Assembly (NCBI GenBank): GCA_947561715.1
Contig: OX387197.1
Span: forward strand, 10,847,001-10,911,000
DNA: 64,000 bases
Direction: 5' to 3'
DNA from: Ascidia mentula
Lineage: Eukaryota > Chordata > Ascidiacea > Phlebobranchia > Ascidiidae
Below are positions 11,523 through 21,791 of this stretch, piece after piece. Below the pieces are notes generated by a model, which saw only the letters and a program-made list of their open reading frames with translations, did not search any database and had not been told where the DNA came from. Position 1 is the first letter of the stretch. Every line of letters begins with the position of its first letter. Position numbers and translations under genes: made by a program.

Positions 11523-12413
11523 TCGATATTATAAGTTGCCTTATAAATAAAACCTGCAATATTTCTCGCATGCTTACCGAGAATGGCTTTCCATACCATT
11601 TTATCTCCACCTGCATTAGGCGTAACCTTAACTGCCGGTACGTCGGCCCACCGACCTCCCTTCCTCCAGCACCATCTAAACAACTGGTTTTTCGACTGCC
11701 CTTCCTTGGCCCTGTAAGCCATCATATTCAGCGTGAGTTACATCACTTTGTCAACCCACGCAGCATTCCTCCGATCAAACGCGCATGATTCATGAAACCA
11801 CTTCCCTCTCCAAACTTTTCAGCTTTAAAGACAAGCAACAACTTCTCCAGTGCTGTAATGTTCTGTACCAACTCTCCTGCTCCTAAGGGGCTACTTGCAC
11901 CGGCGAGACCACGTGCAACCTTGCCGTTCGCATGAAGGAGCATCATCCCTCAACAAAGGCCGAAAGTGAGGTCTGCAACCACCTGTGGAAAAATTCCGAT
12001 CATCATGTTAACTTCAATTAGCCCAAAGTTCTACACAACTGCACTATCAAATCTAAAGTGCTTATTCTTGAAACTTTATACACCATAAACCAACACTCAA
12101 CATAGATAATAGCTCTAAACCTCTCCATTTGTTTAACATCTAGGTCTGCACAGCAGCTCGACACATCGCTAATGATCATCTCGCTGCTGCGCTACCTGTG
12201 CTGTTATCACGTGACACGCCCCCGGCTTGTTGCTTGCCGTCTTTGATGTTTCCCCCTCTGTCTTTTGTTTCCCCTCTCCACCTTGACGCTTTTTGTAAGC
12301 TGCTCATTTGAGTACTAATAATGAACCTCAACAGCAAAGCTAGAATGATCAACAGCATTCTCGCTTTGGCCTTTTTATTTAGACTACTTAACTCCAGATA
12401 CTTTGCACCCAAG
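11523..12413 (+). mobile_element. Penelope-like retroelement fragment with decayed GIY-YIG domain
   Basis: Compared with the A-B spacer, about 890 extra bases are inserted after GTTGTTGCTG. On the plus strand, 11867-12075 reads as a GIY-YIG endonuclease core: NVLYQLSC, then TGETTCNLAVRMKEH, then VCNHLWKN and LILETLYT. The Y-GET-R-EH pattern is typical of the nuclease domain at the end of Penelope-like retroelements. The frame is interrupted and no reverse transcriptase is present, so it is a dead 3' fragment. It differs from the GIY-YIG element at 18291-19201, so at least two families are present. Confidence 0.5.
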
Positions 12414-13151
12414 TAAATAGAACCTGTTTCACGTAAAATCCTAAACTGGCACAAGTTAGGATTTGTGGGAAGTTTTGTATTAATCTTGTTTTTTTATTGA
12501 AACGAACGCTTCGCTGGCCGTGAAATTGTGGGAACCATGGTGTTCCCAAAAGGGATAATGAATTAATTAGGTATAGGTTAGCTAATTACACACATACAAG
12601 CTAAACGTTTGTGAATCACACGGCTGATTTTTTATTTAGTTCTATGTTTATGTGTTGTACAGGTTTTGTTATTGCAAATAACTTCAAAAGAGAAGGTATT
12701 ACAGCCGCGTAGCTTACAAGAAATACATTTTAATGTTGAAAATACGTGTTTCTATCAATGAAATCTTTAAAAACAAGAATTAACACTTCCCAACTTGCTA
12801 TAACATTCAAAATTATGGATGTATTTTTGAATCCAACAATCCAGTACAAAAAGTTTATTACTTAATTTATGGAAAATAGCGGTTTTTGTATTTAAAAACA
12901 ATTTTAAACATTTCTGTATTTTAAACATGCTATAGCATACATCATGAGGTTTTCGGGCTTGGCAGCCCAGGCAATGCAGCCTAGCTGGATCAGCCCTTTT
13001 CCTGATGCTGTGATCGCCAAGCAAGGACCTGCGCAGTGGGGCGATCCTGCCAATCATGCCATTGCATGAAATATTACTGCGTTTCTGTAGCATATTCATG
13101 ATTTTACATATGGTGTTGATTGTCGTGTGTTGCAATGGATAATGACGATAC

Positions 13152-13888
13152 TGTAGCGAGGTGTTTATTCGACGTACAAACTAAAAGAAAATAACACAAT
13201 GAGCGAATAAACCACGAGGGACGAGAGAAAAAGAAAAAAGGCAATCTGCCCGGTTCGCTGTATTAGCGCAGACATAGTGAGAGAGGCCGCTACATGACCC
13301 TCTCCAGAAACGGACATAAAAAAATCAACACTGGAAACAAAGTGGAATGCGAATGATGCGACGCGTGTGCGTGTTATTGCCTGAACGTGAAAAATTGGGC
13401 TGGTGCTCCGGTGGGTACGGCGGTGTATGTGAGGGTTCGGGTGGAACCATAAAACAAATGGTGTCGATCAATCGTGCCTTAATTGCATTTGTCATCATTG
13501 GGTGGATTGTCCTGCAGGTTGAGTAGACGCTGTGCTGTGTCCTGATCTAAAGCCGAAACGACATAATAGTACTTCGTCTGATGGCCTGTGATGTTTTTCA
13601 GAGCGAACTGTGCCTTGGTTTGCAGAAATCAAACTCGTGGCTGAGCTGTCCAAAACAAAGGTAGCTTGATGGGTACAGCGTTCTCTGAGTTTGCGGTTTC
13701 TGTCATAATGCAAAAATAACGTTTTTGCACGCTCGGGGTCACCAGACGTAGCGAGGTGTTTATTCGAGGTACAAACTAAAAGAAAATGACACAATGAGCG
13801 AATAAAACACGAGGGACGAGAGAAAAAGAAAAAAGGCAATCTGTCCGGTTCGCTGTATGGCGCAGACGTAGTGAGAGAGGCCGCTACA
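13152..13888 (-). mobile_element. Miniature non-coding LTR element (TRIM-like), ends intact
   Basis: Two almost identical direct repeats of about 143 and 142 bases (13152-13294 and 13747-13888) enclose about 450 bases. The repeats have the inverted tips TGTAGCG and CGCTACA, and the element is flanked by a 4-base target repeat ATAC (13148-13151 and 13889-13892). The matching site in the A-B spacer near 4328 is empty. On the minus strand the inner side of the right repeat reads GGTGACCCCGAGCG, like a tRNA primer-binding site. A purine run (GGAGAGGG) borders the other repeat. These put the element on the minus strand. No retroviral protein is recognised. It looks structurally whole but non-autonomous, and the near-identity of the repeats suggests a young age. 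Confidence 0.75.
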
Positions 13889-14031
13889 ATACAAAACTAC
13901 ATACATTATGTAATGGCAAACAAGCATATACAGCAAACACACTATGCATTGATTATGTAGAAGAAACGATCACATAACAATATAATGTGCAACCTGAATA
14001 CAAAACAGGGAACCAAAAGTATTTGTCAAAC

Positions 14032-17000
14032 CTATATATTTATGTTGTTAGTTCTCATATCAGTCGTCGAACCACCTGCAAAATAAATAGCAACGTTAGG
14101 TTGCAACAAAATCGCCCTAATGAAACTTCCGGTAGTCGCTACAGCGAGAACAGACTTGGTAGCGATTACTTTGTTCATCAGCCGATTTCACGACAAAGTA
14201 AGACCACTTACCCAATGTTTCTAGTGCCAAATTTTGATTTTGGCTAATTCCTTGGTCATCATTCCTTCTCGCAATGCAACTGCATGGCAACGTCATAGAT
14301 TTCCAAATCCACATTAGAAAAACTTTCGTTTCTGTTCGGAGTTTGCTAAAGTGTAAAAAGGAACAAAATGTTGCACATGTAAAAATAAAGCATGGGAAAT
14401 AAAACATGGAAATTCGTGCAAGGTAATTTGTTGCTGCGCACGCTGCAAACTTGAATAGGGTGAAATAACTTAGAAACGTGTTTCCCAAACTGTTTTTTGT
14501 TTGTTATAAAAGGTTTGCTGCCCAAAGACTCAATATAACTCATCTCAAGATATTGTACATGTTTGCTATCCTTGGGGTTCCGCGAAAATTTTTGGAAACG
14601 CTAACTTGAAAATTATATGTCAGTTGTGAAAGCAATCAATACAAGATTTGACAGCTCACATAACGGTTCCCAGCAGTGTGTTTTGCTGCACTGGTTGTTA
14701 CCTTGATGCAATGTTGTAGAAGATAGGATTCAGACATTCGCTGATACGAAGACAGAGATACACTGCAACTCGAAGTGACCATTTGATTAAACTACCACTC
14801 TTTTTTGCATGACCAAGAATATCCAGATAAACTGGAAACATAACATCAATCGTTATGTGTGTAGACCAGCAGTTCTGTTTGAGATTAATGAAAATAACTT
14901 ACCACACTGAGGAATGTAACCAAAGTAGAATGAAAGAACAATTAGTGATAGTTGGAGAATAATCAAATTGTTTCTCTTGTTTCTTTCGTCCAACGCGTTT
15001 TCTACGACAAAACGTTTTAGTGGAGAAGCCCTGAAAATTCCATTATTCGAGGTTTCGGCCAAAGATGCTCGAAGTGTGTATAGTTAACTTTCACTGTTTG
15101 TTATTTTCGTGAAAATATCATTACATTCGAAAAAAATGTATCTATTCTTGGTGATTGGTGCCGTTTTTTTATATTTCAGTAATAGTTGCGTCTTCTGTAT
15201 AAAAGGGTTTGACTACGCTGCAATGTTTGCAATCTCTGTAAATATATAGGGTTTTTTAATAGTCGTATTTGGAAGGCAAATCGAACAAAAAAATCCGTTT
15301 AAAGTGCATATGACACGGCCATGACAACTTTGCGTAAAACTGAAGGTACATCTACAACAAACATATATCCAAAGTTTTACGGTTCTACGTCAACTGAAAA
15401 ATGTAGAAGACTACACGAAAGTAACGGCGACCAAAAATCGTTAACCTTTTGCGCTTAGGAGAAAAGGACATCACATGAGTTTTGCAGATATCGAATAGTT
15501 TCAAACATAGGAGAATCCACAGATTATGTTACCGTAAAGGTCAGGACAGGGTTTTGCATCACACAAAAATTTGTCATTGTGACGTCACGAATCAAAGGCT
15601 TATTTGTGCCTAATTAGCGGAAGACCATAGGGTATAACAGAAACGATATAACTGTCAGTGGACAAAACGATAATGCTAAACTAACGGTTTGTCTCTGTCG
15701 TGTTTTCAAAAGTTCATGTATCACGTTAGCGATCATAAATGCTGTAACAACAAGAACACCCTGTCCCAGTAACTAATTTATAATTACGCAACTAAATAAG
15801 ACATAATAGGTCGAACAGCGGCCATCTGTCTTCAGCATAAATTAACATCAAAATCCGTTTATTGCACTTGTTCACTTTTTATCCCCTGTTTTATGCAATA
15901 TTATGCTTAAACCAGTTTGCTGCCAGTACTCGCGCACGAACGAAGCGCCTTCTATGACGTCACGCAACAATATCTCGCTTTCGCACGATTTCGTTCGCAG
16001 CGGCAAAATTGCGACTTTAATCAGCTGTATCTCAGACACCAGTCGTCGTATCAAGCTACTTTTTTCGCCAAAAATGTTCTAAAGTTATGAACATCTCTTA
16101 GTTTGAATATTAACATGTTTTATTGTTACGTGTCATATGCACTTTAACTCATGTTCATCACTACATTTTCGGCATGTTTTTTTTATTTTTATATATGTGC
16201 TTTATTGACGTCAATAATAACTGCCATATTGGTGAAACGTGCAATGTGTGTGATGACATTACTTCTGCCATGGAATGTTTGGCAAGAAACATTGTGAGCC
16301 TAAATCAGAAACAGAGCCTTAAGAATCTTTATACTTACCAGTAAGGTGATTAGCAATTTTCCTACTGGAAAGTTGAATGAAGATTATGAAAGCACAAGTA
16401 AACGTTGTAATGCCAAGAGTGAATGTCAGTAACAACGCTTCAATGGTCCTAGAAGATATAATTCTGGAAACACAAATGCTGTTTTAAATGATTGTTATCT
16501 TACCACTAAACAAGCTTACGCCAGTGATGTTATGTGAGATGGGAAACCGAAAACCACCGCAAAGAATATTGCAGCCCCGATTATAGTGAGTGACCATATT
16601 ATCGCAACCATCACCTATGCAGGACGAAGTTTATATTTTAAATCAAATTTAAAAAAATAATTTTATCACTCCCTGGTGTTACTTCCGAACCCACCTTCGA
16701 AATTTCACATGAAATGTGTTTGTTTGGCCATCGACACGAAACAAAGCGAAGAATAGAAAATAGACACACGTGAGCTGACGTCACCGTCATGGGTAAATAT
16801 GCCGCTAATTCTCCGTACTGCAAATCAACAACAATTCAGAAACACCAATCTTAAACACTTTGGACATATTAACTGTCCTACTTTTACTGCATTGACCACT
16901 GCGTATCTTCCAATTGAAGCTAGCCGTCGGATAAAAAAAACTTAAATAGAAAGTGTAAAGTACAGTAAGATTGTATTCCAGAGTCCCATGTAAAGGATCT

Positions 17001-17154
17001 AAACCATAAACTGCAGACGAAGGCCAAGTACAAAAAGCTCTGATTTGAAATGAGAATAAAAATATTTTCTAAAGCACAGAACTTAAATAATGAAGCACAA
17101 AATAACGGCTGGATTAATTCCGTGACTTCAAGTCGCCAGTCTTGTACCTGAAAC
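14032..17154 (-). pseudogene. 7TM receptor copy D, exons 1-2 deleted
   Basis: Exons 3-9 are present at 16695-16817, 16520-16614, 16339-16463, 14903-15001, 14702-14831, 14212-14345 and 14032-14075. All have open frames, matching phases and good splice sites. Helix 3 ends in LRF, helix 6 has FGYIPQC, and the tail ends ETLG then GSTTDMRTNNINI. Only the last 7 bases of exon 2 remain (17148-17154). There the sequence jumps to the spacer that normally lies upstream of exon 1, so helices 1 and 2, the start codon and the intervening introns are gone. A MITE sits in intron 5. No working product is expected unless a new first exon is used. Confidence 0.8.
15303..16143. mobile_element. Complete TTAA-flanked MITE (841 bp)
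   Basis: The element is bounded by TTAA on both sides (15299-15302 and 16144-16147) and by 15-base perfect inverted ends, AGTGCATATGACACG and its complement. Receptor B carries the empty site in the same intron: a single TTAA followed by CTACTGCGC near 5739. Exact TTAA duplication is the hallmark of piggyBac-superfamily transposition. The tips do not start with the usual CCC, so the family is an inference. It has no long open frame. A right-truncated relative lies at 371-1206. Confidence 0.8.
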
Positions 17155-18290
17155 TATATGCCAGCAAAATGTGGAAATGTCAAACATACACGAGGAAGTG
17201 ACGCGTTGTTTTCTCAACTGTCATTTCTTAACGATTTATATATTAACATTCCTCAGGCCACGCGCTAACTCCCGATAGAAATTGCTTTTACCGGGATTGC
17301 AAAATATATGCTCGTTCGGGCTGCATGGATAATTAGACATTGATGCTGGTAATTCTTCATTAAAGAACTGGTTGGGAAGTAATGCTTGTTTTAAAATTAA
17401 ATATATACAATACATTTTTCTAATTGTTAAACTTCTTGTTTTTAGCTTTTTTCTATGAATCTTGGCCATGAAGTCTTGTATTACATTGCTAATAACCGAA
17501 AACTATTACATACAAAATGCATTCCCCGCAAGTGAAGCAAGAACCGATGGGTTTATATCTAATATACTGAATTACTTTACAACGTTTTATAACGTACAAT
17601 GCTTCGACTTGTTTTTAGTTTAACTGTTGAATTCTGCGATTCTTAGAAACTGTATAACACACTGCCTTTAGCGGTGTTATTACAATAGGGAGTGCAAAAG
17701 CACACGCGGAATGAAAAGAAAATTGACATTACCGCTTGTACTAACTGATGCCTTCATCACGTGGTTACCGCTAACGAGGGTCTTTAAAATATTTGCTGTG
17801 AGCAACGTGGAGATAATGTGCACAAAATGTTCTGTATGGAATACGATTTCTTGTTGCGAATCGTTCATGACGATATGATTTCTGAATGTAAATTAATTAA
17901 GCGGAACATACAGTAGCAAAATTGGCGCAAGGAAACAAAAGTAAAATTACGTTGCTACAGCGGAAGTTCTTTTGCATGACAACCGTTAATAAGTTTAAGA
18001 CTATACACAGGCGGTTGGATGTGTAATTAATATGTGCATGTTTATTCCTGAATCTTCTGACCATCTCGTATCGAACCACAGTCATAGATTTTTCTTGCTA
18101 ATTAAATTAATTTTTCATGGTATGTTTGCGGTCCAATTTCATCCCCAGGTATGATATTACTGTTGCTTACTTAATGAGAGGAGATTTGTTGTATTCATTT
18201 TGACGTATTAACTCTTCACATTTCTTTCTCATCAAGAGGAAAAGAAACAAAACATGTCATTCCAATTCACTTTCATCCAGGTGATGAGGT
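17155..18290. repeat. Duplicated spacer between receptors D and E
   Basis: No gene is seen. Bases 17155-17880 match the upstream spacers of B and E. From about 17940 the sequence switches to that found at 95-330, the flank of copy A. The switch point (about 17880-17945) marks a recombination or deletion junction. Confidence 0.55.
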
Positions 18291-18335
18291 TTTGTTTTGT
18301 TCGAGTTTTCGAGTTCTAACTCATAAAACGGAAGT

Positions 18336-18848
18336 TGGCTAACTTCCTTTAAAGCAACTGCCACAGTCACCCACACGGGGTCGGGCTATTCAAAGCCTTG
18401 TGGTAGCTGCGGCCTGTGTGGACACTTCAAGGATCTCAAAAGCATGGTGGTTGAGGTTCATCATGTCGGCACTCCGTCTGGTTTGGTGAAGCTCCACGAC
18501 CAATTAAGCTGCACCAATTATGGCATATATGTGGCAATATGCAGAATATGTCATGACAAATATGTGGGACAAACTAAAATTAAGTTTTCCACCAGATGGA
18601 ACCAACATCGACAAATGTGGAGAACATTTAACACCAGGGCCACGGGTGACAAAAGTGCATTACTCCGCCATTACGAAGTACACCACCATCAACAGTTCAG
18701 CGAAAGACCAAAGCTAGCTGAATGCTACTCTCTGGTGTTTTTACAACAACCGCCCATGGACCAATTGGACATATACGAGGACAAATGGCACAAACACTTA
18801 AACGCTAAAATCAACATTCAAAAATTAATTTTACCGTCAGTTACGTGA
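18336..18848 (+). CDS. GIY-YIG endonuclease domain, C-terminal part of a Penelope-like protein (partial)
   Basis: The frame is open for about 170 codons to a TGA at 18846-18848; an internal ATG is at 18444. It begins with a cysteine-rich knuckle (CGSCGLCGHF), followed by YGIYVAICRICHDKYVGQT, which is the GIY and YVG pair of the nuclease. It then has STRWNQHR with the conserved arginine and histidine, a histidine cluster (HYEVHHHQQF) and a final YEDKWHKHLNAK. Penelope-like elements carry this nuclease after the reverse transcriptase, where it nicks target DNA. Only this 3' part remains, so it is probably not expressed as a working protein. Confidence 0.5.
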   Translation, partial: WLTSFKATATVTHTGSGYSKPCGSCGLCGHFKDLKSMVVEVHHVGTPSGLVKLHDQLSCTNYGIYVAICRICHDKYVGQTKIKFSTRWNQHRQMWRTFNTRATGDKSALLRHYEVHHHQQFSERPKLAECYSLVFLQQPPMDQLDIYEDKWHKHLNAKINIQKLILPSVT

Positions 18849-19078
18849 CCCCCCACCCATTTCATTTCATTTATTTATTTTATTACAATCTTTTTATCGT
18901 TGTTTCACCTGATTAACCAATGTACGCCTGTGGTGATAAAAAAGTAGGTCACTTGTAACATCTGATCAGAGCGTCGTGCAGTATGTTAGCACCAGAGGTT
19001 TCTACTGTTCGGCCAGTTTTATCGTTTTATCATTTTTAGCGTCTAACTATGTCTTTTCTGTTTATTTTGTTTGTAGAA

Positions 19079-19106
19079 CTGAAGATGCTTTAATAAAAAG
19101 CGAAAC
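19079..19106 (+). ncRNA. Candidate hammerhead ribozyme core in a Penelope-like element
   Basis: CTGAAGA (19079-19085) is followed by a 5-bp stem, GCTTT with AAAGC around an AATAA loop, and then GAAAC (19102-19106). This fits the CUGANGA, stem II, GAAA core of hammerheads, which Penelope-like elements are known to carry. Stem III and the cleavage triplet are not convincing by eye. The decayed relative at 8498-8520 keeps CTGATGA and a 5-bp stem at the corresponding position after its coding part. Confidence 0.35.
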
Positions 19107-19403
19107 ATGTTTTCTAAAACCAGAAGCGTGGACACAAAGTTGTTCTAGTAACATTTAAAAACGGATTTATTAACACCGAGAATGCCGCTTTCTCGCGTTA
19201 TACGCTTCATTGATTAACGAAAGGCCAAGAAGGTGAACGGCTGGCGAATGTAATAAGCAGCAATTGGTAGCACGTTACATCGTTGACCGGGAAACCGAAT
19301 TCACAGTCAACCAGATTTTTCGACGAAATCGACTGATGATTTTATTTGTACAGAAGAATCGAACACATCTCAATATTATGTATAACCAAGTATTTGCCGA
19401 ACC

Positions 19404-21791
19404 CTATATATTTATGTTGTTAGTTCTCATATTGGTCGTCGAACCACCTGCAAAATAAAGTTAGGTTACAACAAAATCGTCCTAATAAAACCTCCGGTAG
19501 TCGCTACAGCGAGAACAGTCTTGGTAGCGATTACTTTGTTCATCAGCCGACTTTACAACAAAGTAAGACCACTTACCCAATGTTTCTAGTGCCAAATTTT
19601 GATTTTGGCCAAATCCTGGTTGATTATTCCTTCTCACAATGCAACTGCATGGCAACGTCATAGATTTCCAAATCCATATCAGAAAAACTTTCGTTTCTGT
19701 TCGGAGTTTGCTAAAGTGTGAAAAGGAACAAAATGTTGCACATGTAAAAATAAAGTTTGGGAAATACAACATGGAACTCTCCTGCAAGGAAATTTGTTGC
19801 TGCGCACGCTGCAAACCTGAATAGGTGAAATAACTTAGAAACGTGTTTCCCAAACTGTTTTTTTTTGTTTGTTGTAAAAAGTTTGTAACCCAAAGACTTA
19901 ATATAAATTAACTCAAGAAACCCTACATGTTTGTTATCCCTGGGGTTTCGAGAAAACTTTTTGAAACACTAACTTAGAAATTATTTGTGAGCTGAGAAAG
20001 CAATAAATACGAGAAATGGAAGCTCACATACACTGTGTTGTTACCTTGATGCAATGTTGTAGAAGATAGGATTCAGACATTCGCTGATACGAATACAGAG
20101 ATGTACTAGGATACGGAGTGTTGATGTATTTACATTTTCATGTTTGTGCGCATGAACAAGAAAATCCAGATAAACTGGAAACAAAGACATCAATTGTTAT
20201 GTGTGTAGACCAGTGCTGATTGAGATCAATGAAATTAACTTACCACACTGTGGAATGTAACCGAAGTAGAATGAAAGAACAATTAGTGATAGTTGGAGAA
20301 TAATAAAATTGTTTTTCTTGTTTCTTTCCCTCAAAGCGTTTTCTATGACAAAACGTTTGAGTGGAGAAGCCCTGAAAGTTCCATTATTCGCGGCTTCGGC
20401 CAAACATGCTCGAATTGTTTATAGTTAACTTTCACTGTTTGTTATTTTCGTGGAAATATCATTACATTCGAAAAAATTGTATCCAGTCTTAGTGATTGGT
20501 GCCGTTTTAAATCAGAACACACAGCCTAAAGAAACTTGATACTTACCAGTAAGGTGATTAGCAATTTTTCGTTTGGAAATTTGAATAAAGATTATGAAGG
20601 CACAAGTAAACACTGTAATGCTAAGAGTGAATGTCAGTAGCAACGCTTCACTGGTCCTAGAACATATAATTCTGGAAACACAAGAGCTGTTTTAAATGAT
20701 TGTTATCTTACCACTAAAACAAGCTTACGCCAGTGTTGATAAGTGAGATGGGAAACCGAAAACCACAGCAAAGACTATTGCAGCCCCGATTATAGTGAGT
20801 GACCATATTATCCCAACCATGACCTATGCAGGACGAAGTTTATATTTTAAATCATATTTTGAAACGTTTTAAAAAAATAAAAATTTTATCACTTCCTGGT
20901 GTTACTTCCAAACCCACCTTCGAAAGTTTACATGAAATGTTTTTGTTTGGCCATCGACACGAAACAAAGCGAAGAATAGAAAAGAGACACACGTGAGCTG
21001 ACGTCACCGTCATGGGTAAATATGCCGCTAATTCTCCGTACTGCAAATCAACAACAATTCAGAAACACCAATCTTAATCACTTTGGACATATTAACTGTC
21101 CTACTTTTACTGCATTGACCACTGCGTATCTTCCAATTGAAGCTAGCCGTCGTATAAAAAAAACTTAAATAGAAAGTGTAAAGTACAGTAAGTTTGTATT
21201 CTAGAGTCCCTTGTAAAGGATCTAAACCATAAACTGCAGACGAAGGCCAAGTACAAAAAGCTCTGATTTGAAATGAGAATAAAAATATTTTCTGAAGCAC
21301 AGAACTTAAAAAATGAAGCACAAAATAAAAGTTGGATTAATTCCGTGACTTCAAGTCGCCAGTCTTGTACCTGAAACAGCGTGTTTGAAAAAATCGTCAG
21401 TTGATATGTTCCCAAAGCCACAACCAAACTGACAATTGCAGATACCATGTCCGACACACAAAGGCTCATCAGCAAAATGTTAAATGGTCCGCTGAAATTA
21501 GACGTTTTTATTCACTCGACAGAAGTGCTCAACAAATTAATGTAATGCATGGAAGATGAAAGGATTTTAGTAATATCTGGATATTTTTGAAATGTTTGAG
21601 ATCTGGGTCATGATGTGACAGAATTTAAGCAACGACAAAATAGGCTACATGTGAAAATAAATAACTCTACTTTACCTGAGTGATTGGGATCGACCGATCA
21701 CACACAAAGTGATTCCATTGGCTATGATTCCAAATATTGCCAGGACAAAAAGTACAATTGGAATTGCAACATAAAATGAATTATCTTCCAT
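19404..21791 (-). CDS. Rhodopsin-like 7TM receptor, copy E (intact, 9 exons, 328 aa)
   Basis: Exons are 21676-21791, 21371-21491, 20918-21040, 20729-20823, 20547-20671, 20244-20342, 20045-20174, 19577-19710 and 19404-19447. The nine pieces sum to 987 bases with all phases matching and a TAG stop. Translation starts MEDNSFYVAIPIVL. Helix 1 has GIIANGITL, helix 2 MSLCVSDM, helix 3 ends SILRFVSCRWP (LRF in place of DRY, with the later proline kept), helix 6 has FGYIPQC and helix 7 ECLNPIFYN. The helix 3 disulphide cysteine is absent. The tail contains a basic, tryptophan-bearing segment (VFLIWIWKSM) and ends NNINI. All GT-AG sites are good, so this is one of the best candidates for a working receptor. 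Its ligand and coupling are unknown. The 3' flank matches that of copy A although its own 3' exons match B and D. Confidence 0.8.

Larger units (their letters stand above)
18291..19201 (+). mobile_element. 5'-truncated Penelope-like retroelement with GIY-YIG domain
   Basis: About 910 bases are inserted in flank sequence that is continuous near copy A (join at about 1326-1330). The element holds an open frame for a GIY-YIG nuclease (see 18336-18848). Its 3' part contains TTTTTAGCGTCTAAC, a possible hammerhead core at 19079-19106, and then the return to flank at ACGCTTCATTGATTAACG. No reverse transcriptase is present, so the insertion is 5'-truncated. A more decayed relative is at 7981-8510. 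Confidence 0.55.

Noticed and set aside
11255-11725. 156-residue minus-strand open frame upstream of receptor C
   Set aside because: It runs across the border of a Penelope-like insertion and array spacer, so it cannot be an old gene; no domain is recognised.
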